Of a DNA stretch of 64,000 nucleotides, positions 35,903 to 43,569 are shown one piece after another. Numbering within the stretch: the first letter of the stretch is position 1; every line of letters starts with the position of its first letter. Made by a program: the position numbers and the translations under genes. The DNA comes from JAPOXR01 sp965199765 (GTDB taxonomy: Bacteria > Pseudomonadota > Alphaproteobacteria > Rhodobacterales > Rhodobacteraceae). The stretch spans positions 806,001 to 870,000 of the forward strand of contig CBDATC010000001.1 in assembly GCA_965199765.1 (NCBI GenBank), given 5' to 3'. The notes under the pieces were generated by a model that saw only the letters and a list, made by a program, of their open reading frames with translations, did no database searches and was not told the origin of the DNA.

Positions 35903-36497
35903 GCTTCCGGTCCGATTACCGCGACGCGCTCTGCACGCCGCTGGGCAAGCCATTCTATATGCGCTGCTGCTCACCGGTGCAATTTTTGCCGACACGACCG
36001 GTCTGGACCGTCAGGTGCTGCTGGACGCCAGAGAAGGCACAATGCGAAAGCTCGCCATTCATGAACAGCCTAAGGATATTTCACCGCCTCCAATGCTGGA
36101 CGAAGATGGTTCGGAAATCAGCTTCGAGGAATTCGAAGACCGCATTCTGGTTTTGAATTTCTGGGCGACCTGGTGCGCGCCATGCCGCAAGGAAATGCCA
36201 TCGCTCGACCGTTTGCAGGCGGAATTCAGCCCCGGTGAACTGCTGGTGGTCGGACTGGCTGCTGGACGCAACGAACAGGCTCGCGTCCAAGCGTTCCTCG
36301 AGAGCATCGACGCCGAGCGGCTGCAGATTTTCTATGACCCGCGCCTGAAAGTTGCGACGTCTCTGGGCGTGCGGGGGTTGCCAGCCACATTGATTTTGAA
36401 CCGTGACGGAAAAGAAATCGCCCGGCTGACCGGCGACGCAGAATGGGATGACGAGTCGGCAATCCATATTTTGCGAAATTTTGTTGACACCCAATGA
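35901..36497 (+). CDS. tlpA: TlpA-type membrane-anchored thioredoxin
   Basis: Periplasmic disulfide reductase-like protein, about 198 residues. An N-terminal signal anchor (AGQAILYALLLTGAIFA) is followed by a thioredoxin fold with the redox motif WATWCAPCRKEMPSL (CxxC) near residue 90 and the cis-Pro in VRGLPATLILNRDG. Proteins of this class reduce apocytochrome c or cytochrome oxidase Cu-binding proteins. The likely ATG at 35901 overlaps the argH start codon on the other strand. No clear ribosome site is seen, so the start is uncertain. Confidence 0.88.
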   Translation: MLPVRLPRRALHAAGQAILYALLLTGAIFADTTGLDRQVLLDAREGTMRKLAIHEQPKDISPPPMLDEDGSEISFEEFEDRILVLNFWATWCAPCRKEMPSLDRLQAEFSPGELLVVGLAAGRNEQARVQAFLESIDAERLQIFYDPRLKVATSLGVRGLPATLILNRDGKEIARLTGDAEWDDESAIHILRNFVDTQ

Positions 36498-36501
36498 ATT
36501 T

Positions 36502-36521
36502 TGCTGCACTGCAGCATTTTT
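36502..36521 (+). terminator. Rho-independent terminator after tlpA
   Basis: Stem TGCTGC/GCAGCA with a 3-nt loop followed by TTTTT, starting 5 nt after the tlpA stop codon. The stem is short, so efficiency is uncertain. Confidence 0.55.
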
Positions 36522-36600
36522 GGGTTGAAGCAGCGGCCCGCCCACACCATATGCGATTGGGTATCCATGTGCTCCAAAGCTCAATTCAAGGAAAATTCAT

Positions 36601-37776
36601 ATGACCAATGTTGTAATCGCCGCCGCCGCGCGCACCGCTGTCGGCAGCTTCAATGGCTCTTTAGCATCAGTGCCTGCACATGATCTCGGATCGGTCGCGC
36701 TGGAAGCCGTCGCCAAACGTTCGGGCGTTGACAAGAACGAAATCGATGAAACGATCCTTGGACAGGTGCTCTGCGCCGGACAGGGCCAAAATCCAGCGCG
36801 GCAAGCGCATATCAATGCCGGTCTCAGCGTGGAAAGCGCGGCTTGGGGTATCAATCAGGTCTGTGGATCGGGACTTCGCGCCGTGGCGATCGGGGCTCAG
36901 CACATTCAGCTTGGCGATGCAGGCATCGTTGCGGCGGGCGGACAGGAGAATATGAGCATGTCTCCACATGTCGCGCACCTGCGCAACGGCAAAAAAATGG
37001 GAGATTTGAATTTTATCGACTCAATGATCCGCGACGGCTTGTGGGATGCATTCAACGGCTACCATATGGGCACCACAGCGGAGAATGTGGCAAGGAAATG
37101 GCAGATCGGCCGCGAGCAGCAGGACGAATTCGCGCTAAAATCACAGCACAAGGCCGAAGCCGCTCAGACGGCTGGAAAGTTTGATGATGAAATCGCAGCC
37201 GTCACCGTTCGTTCAAGACGGGGAGAAACAACCGTCGACAAGGACGAATATATCCGTGTCGGCGCAACCATTGACAATATGCAGAAATTGCGGCCGGCTT
37301 TTGACCGGGAGGGCACGGTAACGGCTGGCAACGCTTCCGGCATTAATGACGGCGCCGCTGTCGTGCTTCTGATGAGCCAAGAAGAAGCCGAAATGCGCGG
37401 CATCGAGCCGCTTGCCCGCATTGTTTCTTACGCCACCGCTGGAGTCGATCCGTCGATTATGGGCATCGGACCGGTCACCGCCTCGCGAAAGGCGCTTGCG
37501 AAAGCCGATTGGAAAGCTTCGGATCTGGATCTGGTTGAAGCCAACGAAGCCTTTGCGGCGCAGGCCTGTGCGGTGAACAAGGACATGGGATGGAATCCCG
37601 ACATCGTGAATGTCAATGGCGGAGCCATTGCCATAGGCCACCCGATCGGCGCTTCCGGATGCCGCATCCTGAACACCCTGCTGTTCGAAATGAAGCGGCG
37701 GGATGCCAAAAAAGGACTCGCCACTCTGTGCATCGGCGGCGGGATGGGCGTCGCTATGTGCGTCGCCCGCGACTGA
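36601..37776 (+). CDS. phaA: Acetyl-CoA C-acetyltransferase (beta-ketothiolase)
   Basis: Condenses two acetyl-CoA to acetoacetyl-CoA, first step to polyhydroxybutyrate. 391 residues. The nucleophile Cys is in INQVCGSGLRAVAIG, the catalytic His in VNGGAIAIGHPIGASGCRIL, and the second Cys in ATLCIGGGMGVAM. AAGGAAAATTC lies before the ATG. It pairs with phaB 38 nt downstream. phaC and phaR are not in the window. Confidence 0.96.
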   Translation: MTNVVIAAAARTAVGSFNGSLASVPAHDLGSVALEAVAKRSGVDKNEIDETILGQVLCAGQGQNPARQAHINAGLSVESAAWGINQVCGSGLRAVAIGAQHIQLGDAGIVAAGGQENMSMSPHVAHLRNGKKMGDLNFIDSMIRDGLWDAFNGYHMGTTAENVARKWQIGREQQDEFALKSQHKAEAAQTAGKFDDEIAAVTVRSRRGETTVDKDEYIRVGATIDNMQKLRPAFDREGTVTAGNASGINDGAAVVLLMSQEEAEMRGIEPLARIVSYATAGVDPSIMGIGPVTASRKALAKADWKASDLDLVEANEAFAAQACAVNKDMGWNPDIVNVNGGAIAIGHPIGASGCRILNTLLFEMKRRDAKKGLATLCIGGGMGVAMCVARD

Positions 37777-37814
37777 TGCCCTGTTAGATTCAAACTCGCG
37801 AAAGGGAAACACCT

Positions 37815-38537
37815 ATGCCTCGAACTGTTCTTGTCACCGGCGGCACACGCGGCATCGGCGCCGCAATCTCGAAACAACTGGCTTCGCAAGGCCATCGCGT
37901 GGCGGCAAGCTACGCGGGAAACACCGAGGCTGCCGCATCGTTCGAAAATGACACCGGCATTCAAACCTACAAATGGTCAGTCGCCGATTACGCTGCCTGT
38001 GCTGACGGAGTCAAAGCCGTCGAAGATGCGTTGGGGCCGATCGAAATTCTCGTGAATAATGCCGGCATTACCCGCGATGCGATGTTTCACCGTTTGCAAC
38101 CCGAACAGTGGCGCGCGGTCATCGACACCAATCTAACCGGTGCTTTCAACATGTCGCACCAAGTTTGGGCTGGCATGCGCGAGCGGAAGTTCGGCCGCAT
38201 CATCAACATCGCATCCATCAACGGCCAGAAGGGCCAAATCGGTCAGAGCAACTACGCCGCCGCCAAAGCCGGTGAAATCGGTCTAACTAAATCTCTGGCG
38301 CAAGAAGGCGCGCGTTTCGGCATCACGGTGAATGTCATCTGCCCCGGATACATCGCGACTGACATGGTGATGGCCGTGCCGGAGAAAGTCCGTGAAGCGA
38401 TTATCGCTCAGATCCCCGTCGGACGTCTCGGAGAGGCTGATGAAATCGCGCGCTGCGCGGCGTTTTTGGCATCCGACGACGCGGGCTTCATCACAGGATC
38501 GACATTGACTGCCAATGGCGGGCAGTATCTGCACTAA
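37815..38537 (+). CDS. phaB: Acetoacetyl-CoA reductase
   Basis: NADPH-dependent short-chain reductase of 240 residues forming (R)-3-hydroxybutyryl-CoA for PHB. The cofactor loop is VTGGTRGIGAAISKQLA, NNAGITRDAMFHR is conserved, the catalytic Ser is in NIASINGQKGQIGQ, and Tyr/Lys are in NYAAAKAGEIG. The start has GGGAAACACCT upstream. It lies with phaA in one operon and is followed by a hairpin. Confidence 0.96.
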   Translation: MPRTVLVTGGTRGIGAAISKQLASQGHRVAASYAGNTEAAASFENDTGIQTYKWSVADYAACADGVKAVEDALGPIEILVNNAGITRDAMFHRLQPEQWRAVIDTNLTGAFNMSHQVWAGMRERKFGRIINIASINGQKGQIGQSNYAAAKAGEIGLTKSLAQEGARFGITVNVICPGYIATDMVMAVPEKVREAIIAQIPVGRLGEADEIARCAAFLASDDAGFITGSTLTANGGQYLH

Positions 38538-38551
38538 AAAAATGGATCGTT

Positions 38552-38573
38552 GCCGACCATTATGCTGGTCGGC
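38552..38573 (+). terminator. Hairpin after phaB
   Basis: Perfect 8-bp stem GCCGACCA/TGGTCGGC with a 6-nt loop, 14 nt after the phaB stop. There is no T tract, so it may act as an mRNA 3' end stabiliser or as a weak terminator between the convergent phaB and YdcH-like genes. Confidence 0.5.
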
Positions 38574-38615
38574 GGCGGCATAAGGTTGCCGAAACCAGTC
38601 CTACTGCGGTTTCCT

Positions 38616-38783
38616 TCAGTTGCGTGTTAGCTGCGTGATCTGCTCTTTCAACTGGAGTTTGCGTTTCTTAAGTTCTGTCAGTTCGAGCGTGTCACACCCC
38701 GGGTTCTGCTGTTTGCGTTCGACTTCATGGGACAACTCCTCGTGCTGTTTGCGCAATTCATCCAGTTGCTCGTCAACCACCAT
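38616..38783 (-). CDS. YdcH/DUF465 family small protein
   Basis: 55 residues, almost all one charged helix: MVVDEQLDELRKQHEELSHE, then a KKRKLQLKEQIT C-terminal part. This is the typical DUF465 (YdcH) layout with a helical hairpin rich in Lys and Glu. The ATG at 38783 has AAAGGAGCTGAA directly upstream. It is cytoplasmic; function unknown. Not to be confused with the pha genes, with which it converges. Confidence 0.85.
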   Translation of the reverse strand: MVVDEQLDELRKQHEELSHEVERKQQNPGCDTLELTELKKRKLQLKEQITQLTRN

Positions 38784-38891
38784 TTCAGCTCCTTTCAACT
38801 ATCCCGTTTTTTGATTCACTCGCTCTGCATTTAGCCAAACATCATCCGCTTTCTCAAGGGAAAAGTTCTGAATCTTTGAATGCGCTCTTCT

Positions 38892-39641
38892 CTAAATCTC
38901 AAGAGCTCCGGCATTCTTTAGAATTGCCTGCGCCTGCGGACTAAAGGACGCGCTGTCGCCGCCATGCAGAATCAGATCTGGCGCCAGTCTGAATTCAGAC
39001 CGGCTGTCTTTCCGTGCCCGCACCACCACCCGAAAAGCGCTTTTATTCGGCTGCGACCGGATCGGTCTGGCCGCGATTCCGCATGAATACTTCGCAAGAT
39101 ATCCGATCAGCTCCGGCAATCTCGCCATTGGAAGAATCAGAGTGAAGCTGCCTTTCGGCCTCAGCCGCTTGAAGGCAAGATCAATCCATAGCGACAGCGG
39201 AACAGATTCTGTTTCCGAAACGCGGCGAATGGAATCGGCGGGCTGAACACCTTCGCCCAATCTGCGGTAGGGCGGATTGGCAAAGACATGATGGAAGCTC
39301 AGTTGGCGCAATTCCTCCGGCGGGTTCGCGATGTTTCCTGATAAAATACGGAATTTCATTCCATTCAACACGGCGTTCCTTGCCGCCAACTCAGCCAGTT
39401 CGTTCGACAATTCAAGCCCCGATGCGCTGAGATCGGAAACCCTTGTGCACAGACAGAGCAAAGCGACACCGACTCCACAACCGAGTTCAAGCACCGATTG
39501 TCCGGGCTGTGCGTCCACCGCGGCCGCCAGCAGAACCGGATCAACGGCGGCGCGGTATCCGGATTTTGGCTGAAACGATTCGACTCTTCCATTGAGAAAA
39601 GCGTCGCGCGTGGTTTCAATCGGCTCCTGACTCAATTTCAA
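38892..39641 (-). CDS. tRNA1(Val) adenine-N6-methyltransferase-like protein (TrmN6/YfiC)
   Basis: SAM-dependent methyltransferase of 249 residues. SAM motif I is SVLELGCGVGVALLCL, and the catalytic motif IV is HHVFANPPYRRL (NPPY, the N6-adenine type). The early DPVLLAAAV and later LLCLCTRVSDL fit TrmN6. The start is TTG at 39641 overlapping the upstream DUF2007 stop (TTGA), so the two are co-translated. The exact RNA target is inferred from the family. Confidence 0.8.
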   Translation of the reverse strand: MKLSQEPIETTRDAFLNGRVESFQPKSGYRAAVDPVLLAAAVDAQPGQSVLELGCGVGVALLCLCTRVSDLSASGLELSNELAELAARNAVLNGMKFRILSGNIANPPEELRQLSFHHVFANPPYRRLGEGVQPADSIRRVSETESVPLSLWIDLAFKRLRPKGSFTLILPMARLPELIGYLAKYSCGIAARPIRSQPNKSAFRVVVRARKDSRSEFRLAPDLILHGGDSASFSPQAQAILKNAGALEI

Positions 39642-39856
39642 TCGTCGAAGAGGTCGAGACCGTTATCTTCAAGGGCCATGCGGGCGAGACGAAACTCTGC
39701 GTCCGGAACCATGACACGACGCGGAAGCACACCGATCGATCCTTCCAGCGCGCTCATATGGACATCCATGACAAAGCAGTTTATCCCCTCTCCCTCTAGA
39801 AGTGCCGAAGCGCAGGCTATGGCAGCTGGATCGTTCGTTCGAAATAGTTCGCGCAT
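39638..39856 (-). CDS. DUF2007 domain protein
   Basis: About 72 residues from the ATG at 39856: MRELFRTNDPAAIACASALL, then EGEGINCFVMDVHMSALEG and RVMVPDAEFRLARMALEDNG. This matches the DUF2007 (putative signal-transducing, GlnB-like fold) pattern of two beta-alpha-beta halves. An ATG five codons earlier is an alternative start. It is coupled to the TrmN6-like gene and divergent from the polyprenyl synthase gene 50 nt away. Confidence 0.8.
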   Translation of the reverse strand: MRELFRTNDPAAIACASALLEGEGINCFVMDVHMSALEGSIGVLPRRVMVPDAEFRLARMALEDNGLDLFDD

Positions 39857-39906
39857 AGCATTTTTTATCATATCAAAGGGATCTTTGTCGAGTAGCAGGC
39901 ACTGAT

Positions 39907-40908
39907 ATGAATCCGCCAAACGAGAAAGCTGACCCGCTGAAAGTTCTTTCGCACGAGTTGCGCGATGAGCTTGCTGTGGTCGACACATTGATTCGGGACC
40001 GATCAACCTCAGACCAAGTTGAAAGAATCGGTCTGGTTGCCGATCATCTGTTTCAAGCCGGCGGCAAACGCATGCGACCGCTGCTGACCCTTGCGATGGG
40101 CAGGTTATTCAATGGAACTGGAAACAACCACATCAGGTTGGCAGCCGCGCTGGAATTTATTCACACAACCACGCTTCTTCATGACGACGTTGTCGATAGA
40201 AGCAGCCAGCGTCGAGGCAGACCGACCGCCAATTTGCTGTGGGACAACAAGTCTTCGATTCTGGTCGGTGATTTTTTCTTTGCCAGGGCGTTTCAGCTTA
40301 TGGTCGCGACTCGTTCGATTGAGGCCTTGTCTGTGCTTGCCGACAGTTCGGCAACCATTGCGGAAGCCGAAGTCCTGCAGCTCGCGCTGCTGCACAATAT
40401 CGACCTCACCGAAAACGACTATTTTCGAATCATTCGCGGCAAGACCGCGGCTTTGTTTGCCGCAGCGGCCCGGGTCGGCGCTCTTGTCGCAGGCGCGAGC
40501 GAAAAAGAATGCGACGCGGCTGAGTGTTTCGGTAACGCTCTCGGCATATGCTATCAGATTCGCGATGATGTGTTGGACTATTCAGGAGCACCGAGCACTC
40601 TTGGCAAAGATGTTGGGGACGACTTCCGGGATCGGAAGATGACGCTGCCGCTGGTCAAAGCAGTTGCGACCGCCGATCAAAAAGAGCGCGTGTTCTGGAA
40701 AAGAGTGATTTCGCGCGGCCGGCAGCTCGAGGGCGATCTGGAGACCGCATTGTCGATACTCCATTCCCGCGGAATACTCGAACAGGTGCAAGTCGAATCC
40801 GTATCGTGGTCTGTCACAGCCAAACAATATCTCGAATTGCTGCCCGAAGGCCCGATCAGAAATCAGCTGGCGGATCTCGCTGCATTTTCAGCGAACCGAT
40901 CCTCATGA
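39907..40908 (+). CDS. ispB: All-trans polyprenyl diphosphate synthase
   Basis: Long-chain prenyltransferase (333 residues) making the ubiquinone side chain; chain length is probably octa- to decaprenyl. The first Asp-rich motif is LLHDDVVDRSSQRRGRP (DDxxD with its Arg pair), and the second is CYQIRDDVLDYSG. GGKRMRPLLTLAMGRL is the IPP site. It is divergent from DUF2007 and converges with ispE (14-nt gap), so two isoprenoid genes meet tail to tail. Confidence 0.93.
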   Translation: MNPPNEKADPLKVLSHELRDELAVVDTLIRDRSTSDQVERIGLVADHLFQAGGKRMRPLLTLAMGRLFNGTGNNHIRLAAALEFIHTTTLLHDDVVDRSSQRRGRPTANLLWDNKSSILVGDFFFARAFQLMVATRSIEALSVLADSSATIAEAEVLQLALLHNIDLTENDYFRIIRGKTAALFAAAARVGALVAGASEKECDAAECFGNALGICYQIRDDVLDYSGAPSTLGKDVGDDFRDRKMTLPLVKAVATADQKERVFWKRVISRGRQLEGDLETALSILHSRGILEQVQVESVSWSVTAKQYLELLPEGPIRNQLADLAAFSANRSS

Positions 40909-40922
40909 TCGAACGTCTGCGC

Positions 40923-41756
40923 TCAATTCACTTTGGTTCGACTGGACTGAATCCACCATGTCGGGTGGGATCGAGTTAACTCTTGCACAGCTGATTGGGC
41001 CGCATGGTCGTTCGGGAACAGCCCAAAACAGCTTGGACCAGACCCTGACATGCGGGCGAGCAGACAGTTCCGACTGCCGTTAAGGGCATAAATCACCTCT
41101 GCGATAACACCGTGCTTTTTGATCGCTATGTCTTGCAGATCGTTATTCTGCAGCCGCAGCCATTCCGCAAATTCCCTGACGCCGCAGTTGCGCGGCACCT
41201 CTGTAAGCGGCGGGCGCACCGGTTCTTCAACGGCGTTAAACACATCGCGCGTTGCTAGTGAAACCGCGGGATTGATTAACACAACAGCAAATTCTGGAAC
41301 GCCTTCTTGAAGCCGCACCGATTCGCCGATGCCTTCGACTCGCGCAGTTTGACCAACGCAGCAAACCGGAACATCGGCGCCGAGCGCAACCGCATCTTCA
41401 TATGCAGGAAGGGCGCAGCCCCATAGATCTGCAAGCGCATGAAGCGCCGCCGCCGCATCGGCCGAGCCGCCGCCTAGCCCAGCCATCACTGGTATTTCCT
41501 TTTGGAGCCTTATCTTCGCGCCTTTCTGCGGGTCCAGAACCGCAGCAGCCTCCAGAATTAAATTGCTGCTGTCCATCGGGACTTGGTCGGAAAAACGACC
41601 GGTGACCTGCAGCGACAGCCGATCTGCGGCTTCAAAGGTCAGGTGATCGCCAAACTCGCTAAAGACGACCAAACTCTCGATGTTGTGATAACCGTCCGTC
41701 CGTTTGCCCCGCAAATGAAGTGCAAGGTTAATCTTTGCGGCTGCAACAGTTTTAAT
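40923..41756 (-). CDS. ispE: 4-diphosphocytidyl-2-C-methyl-D-erythritol kinase (non-canonical start)
   Basis: GHMP kinase of the MEP isoprenoid pathway. The conserved N-terminus AAAKINLALHLRGKRTDGYH carries the catalytic Lys (Lys10 in E. coli), and PVMAGLGGGSADAAAALHAL is the ATP loop; LGADVPVCC has the catalytic Asp. The first standard start codon in frame (TTG at 41714, MRGKRTDGYH) would remove the catalytic Lys, so translation must begin upstream. Between the previous in-frame stop and that Lys there is no ATG, GTG or TTG. ATT at 41756, overlapping the TPR stop as ATTAA, or CTG at 41771 are the candidates. An upstream frameshift or sequence error is the alternative. Confidence 0.88.
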   Translation of the reverse strand: MKTVAAAKINLALHLRGKRTDGYHNIESLVVFSEFGDHLTFEAADRLSLQVTGRFSDQVPMDSSNLILEAAAVLDPQKGAKIRLQKEIPVMAGLGGGSADAAAALHALADLWGCALPAYEDAVALGADVPVCCVGQTARVEGIGESVRLQEGVPEFAVVLINPAVSLATRDVFNAVEEPVRPPLTEVPRNCGVREFAEWLRLQNNDLQDIAIKKHGVIAEVIYALNGSRNCLLARMSGSGPSCFGLFPNDHAAQSAVQELTRSHPTWWIQSSRTKVN

Positions 41757-43548
41757 AGTTGGCTTTGCCAGCGGCTTCTTCTTCCAAAACTTTATCGAGT
41801 CCGATTTCCAGCTTCCGCCTTACCCTCTGCAGATTCAAGTCAATGCTGTCATATGACAGAGCCCTTTTCCATTGGAATTCCGCCTCGCGTTTTCGGCCGA
41901 CTTTCCAATAGACATCCCCCAAATGATCCAGCACCTCGCCATAATTCGGCGCGATGCGCACAGCTCTTTCCAAATAGGGCAGCGCAAGTTCATATTCGCC
42001 GCGCAGAAACAGCGCCCAACCCATCGAGTCGATGATCGCTGCATTTTCTGGTTCTCTGTCAAGCGCCTTTCGAATGAGAGCTTCCGCTTCGGTGTAGTCT
42101 TCATTCTGAATCAGCATCGAATAACCGAGATAATTCAGCACATAAGGATCCTCGTTCGAATGCTCGACCGCGAACCTGAAATCCTCTTTCGCCAATTCCC
42201 AATCGTCGTTTCTCAGCCTTGAAATGGCCCGTCCGAAATACGGTTGCCAATTTTTGGAATAATACTGTGCGCCATTGGGATCTTCGATGAAGTCGGGTGC
42301 GTTGTCCACAACCAGCTGCACCGCTTTGTCGAATGACTGAACTGCGGATGCAAAATCTTCCTTCTCCAAGGCATAGTTCCCCATCTGAGCGTAGACCGAG
42401 ATTGATTCGGGGAATGCGGCAACGAGTTCTGTGAAGGCGGCTTCCACCTCCTCATCGCGCTCCAGCTGGCGCAGAGTGGAAATCCTTGCATGTTCCGCAT
42501 GCGGCTGCACGGCATCGAACCGGTCAATCGTATCATAAATCTCCAGAGCCGACTCCAAGGCGCCTTTCGCTCTGATATGGTTCCCAAGATAATAGGCGAA
42601 GTATGCATTGTCTGGAGAGAGCATCTGCGCAAAACGCCCGAGGATCACGGGCCACCTTGACGGCTGCTGTTCTCGCATGGCGACTTGGCGAGCCGCTGCC
42701 GCGAAGTAGAGAGCGATTCCCTCACTCGCATTGGTCACAATCGAGTAATCAACTGGCGATCGCGCTTCTATTTGCTGCTGCAAATCATCCAAGATCGCAG
42801 ATTCCACATCCGGCAGCTTGTCTTTTGCCGCCGATATCATCGTCAAGGCTTCATCGCGTCTTTCGAGCTGAACAAGAGTCTGCGCACGCGCTATCGCGAA
42901 AGCGCTTGCCAACGCCGGATGAATGGAATTGGTCGAGATGTCTGCAAAAATATTCTCAGCCGCCTCGAATTCTCCGATCGAAGCGAGTGCTAATGCATGC
43001 TGGAATTGGATTTGCAGCGCACTGGTTTCTTCTGAATAGTTATTAAATTCCCGCGCCGCTCCTGCGATATCTCCTTCGGCAATCTGCGCCCATCCGGAAA
43101 CGACTGGACGAAGTTCCAATCCGAAAAAATCCGGTGAACGTGAAATTCTCTCGGACGCCTCATGCTTGCGGCCTGCTTTGATTTCGGACAGGAACTGCAC
43201 ATTTTCGATCATAAATTCGGAGTGGCCCAATCGCTGCAGGGAGTCTGCTGTCGAAAACGCGAGTTCGACTTCACCAGCCAGCACAGCAGAATCAAGCAAT
43301 TGCTTTAGCAAATGAGCATTTTCGCTGTCAGTTTTTGAAAGCAGGGCAAACTGTTCGACCGCAGTGCTGTAATCATTGGTCAGAGAATCAAATCGCGCAC
43401 TGAGATACGTGCTGATGTGTTCCGCGTCCACATCTTGCGCCATCGCATGAGAATTCAGACCAGCCATCACACCCGCAGTCAAAGTCGGGGCGGCGATCAG
43501 CGCAGCGAGCCGGTCTGCACCACCAAAGAAGCTCTGAAGCGATATCAT
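41752..43548 (-). CDS. Tetratricopeptide-repeat protein, exported
   Basis: 598 residues. A signal-like N-terminus (APTLTAGVMAGLNSHAMA) is followed by many TPR units, clearest at the C-terminus: EDPYVLNYLGYSMLIQNEDY, ENAAIIDSMGWALFLRGEYE and PNYGEVLDHLGDVYWKVGRK. It is probably periplasmic or outer-membrane-associated and acts as a protein-binding scaffold. Large TPR proteins upstream of ispE are common in alphaproteobacteria; function unknown. Its stop codon overlaps the likely ispE start. It lies 21 nt after the ETF-QO gene. Confidence 0.87.
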   Translation of the reverse strand: MISLQSFFGGADRLAALIAAPTLTAGVMAGLNSHAMAQDVDAEHISTYLSARFDSLTNDYSTAVEQFALLSKTDSENAHLLKQLLDSAVLAGEVELAFSTADSLQRLGHSEFMIENVQFLSEIKAGRKHEASERISRSPDFFGLELRPVVSGWAQIAEGDIAGAAREFNNYSEETSALQIQFQHALALASIGEFEAAENIFADISTNSIHPALASAFAIARAQTLVQLERRDEALTMISAAKDKLPDVESAILDDLQQQIEARSPVDYSIVTNASEGIALYFAAAARQVAMREQQPSRWPVILGRFAQMLSPDNAYFAYYLGNHIRAKGALESALEIYDTIDRFDAVQPHAEHARISTLRQLERDEEVEAAFTELVAAFPESISVYAQMGNYALEKEDFASAVQSFDKAVQLVVDNAPDFIEDPNGAQYYSKNWQPYFGRAISRLRNDDWELAKEDFRFAVEHSNEDPYVLNYLGYSMLIQNEDYTEAEALIRKALDREPENAAIIDSMGWALFLRGEYELALPYLERAVRIAPNYGEVLDHLGDVYWKVGRKREAEFQWKRALSYDSIDLNLQRVRRKLEIGLDKVLEEEAAGKANY

Positions 43549-43569
43549 ATAAGCAACCGCCTTCTCGGT

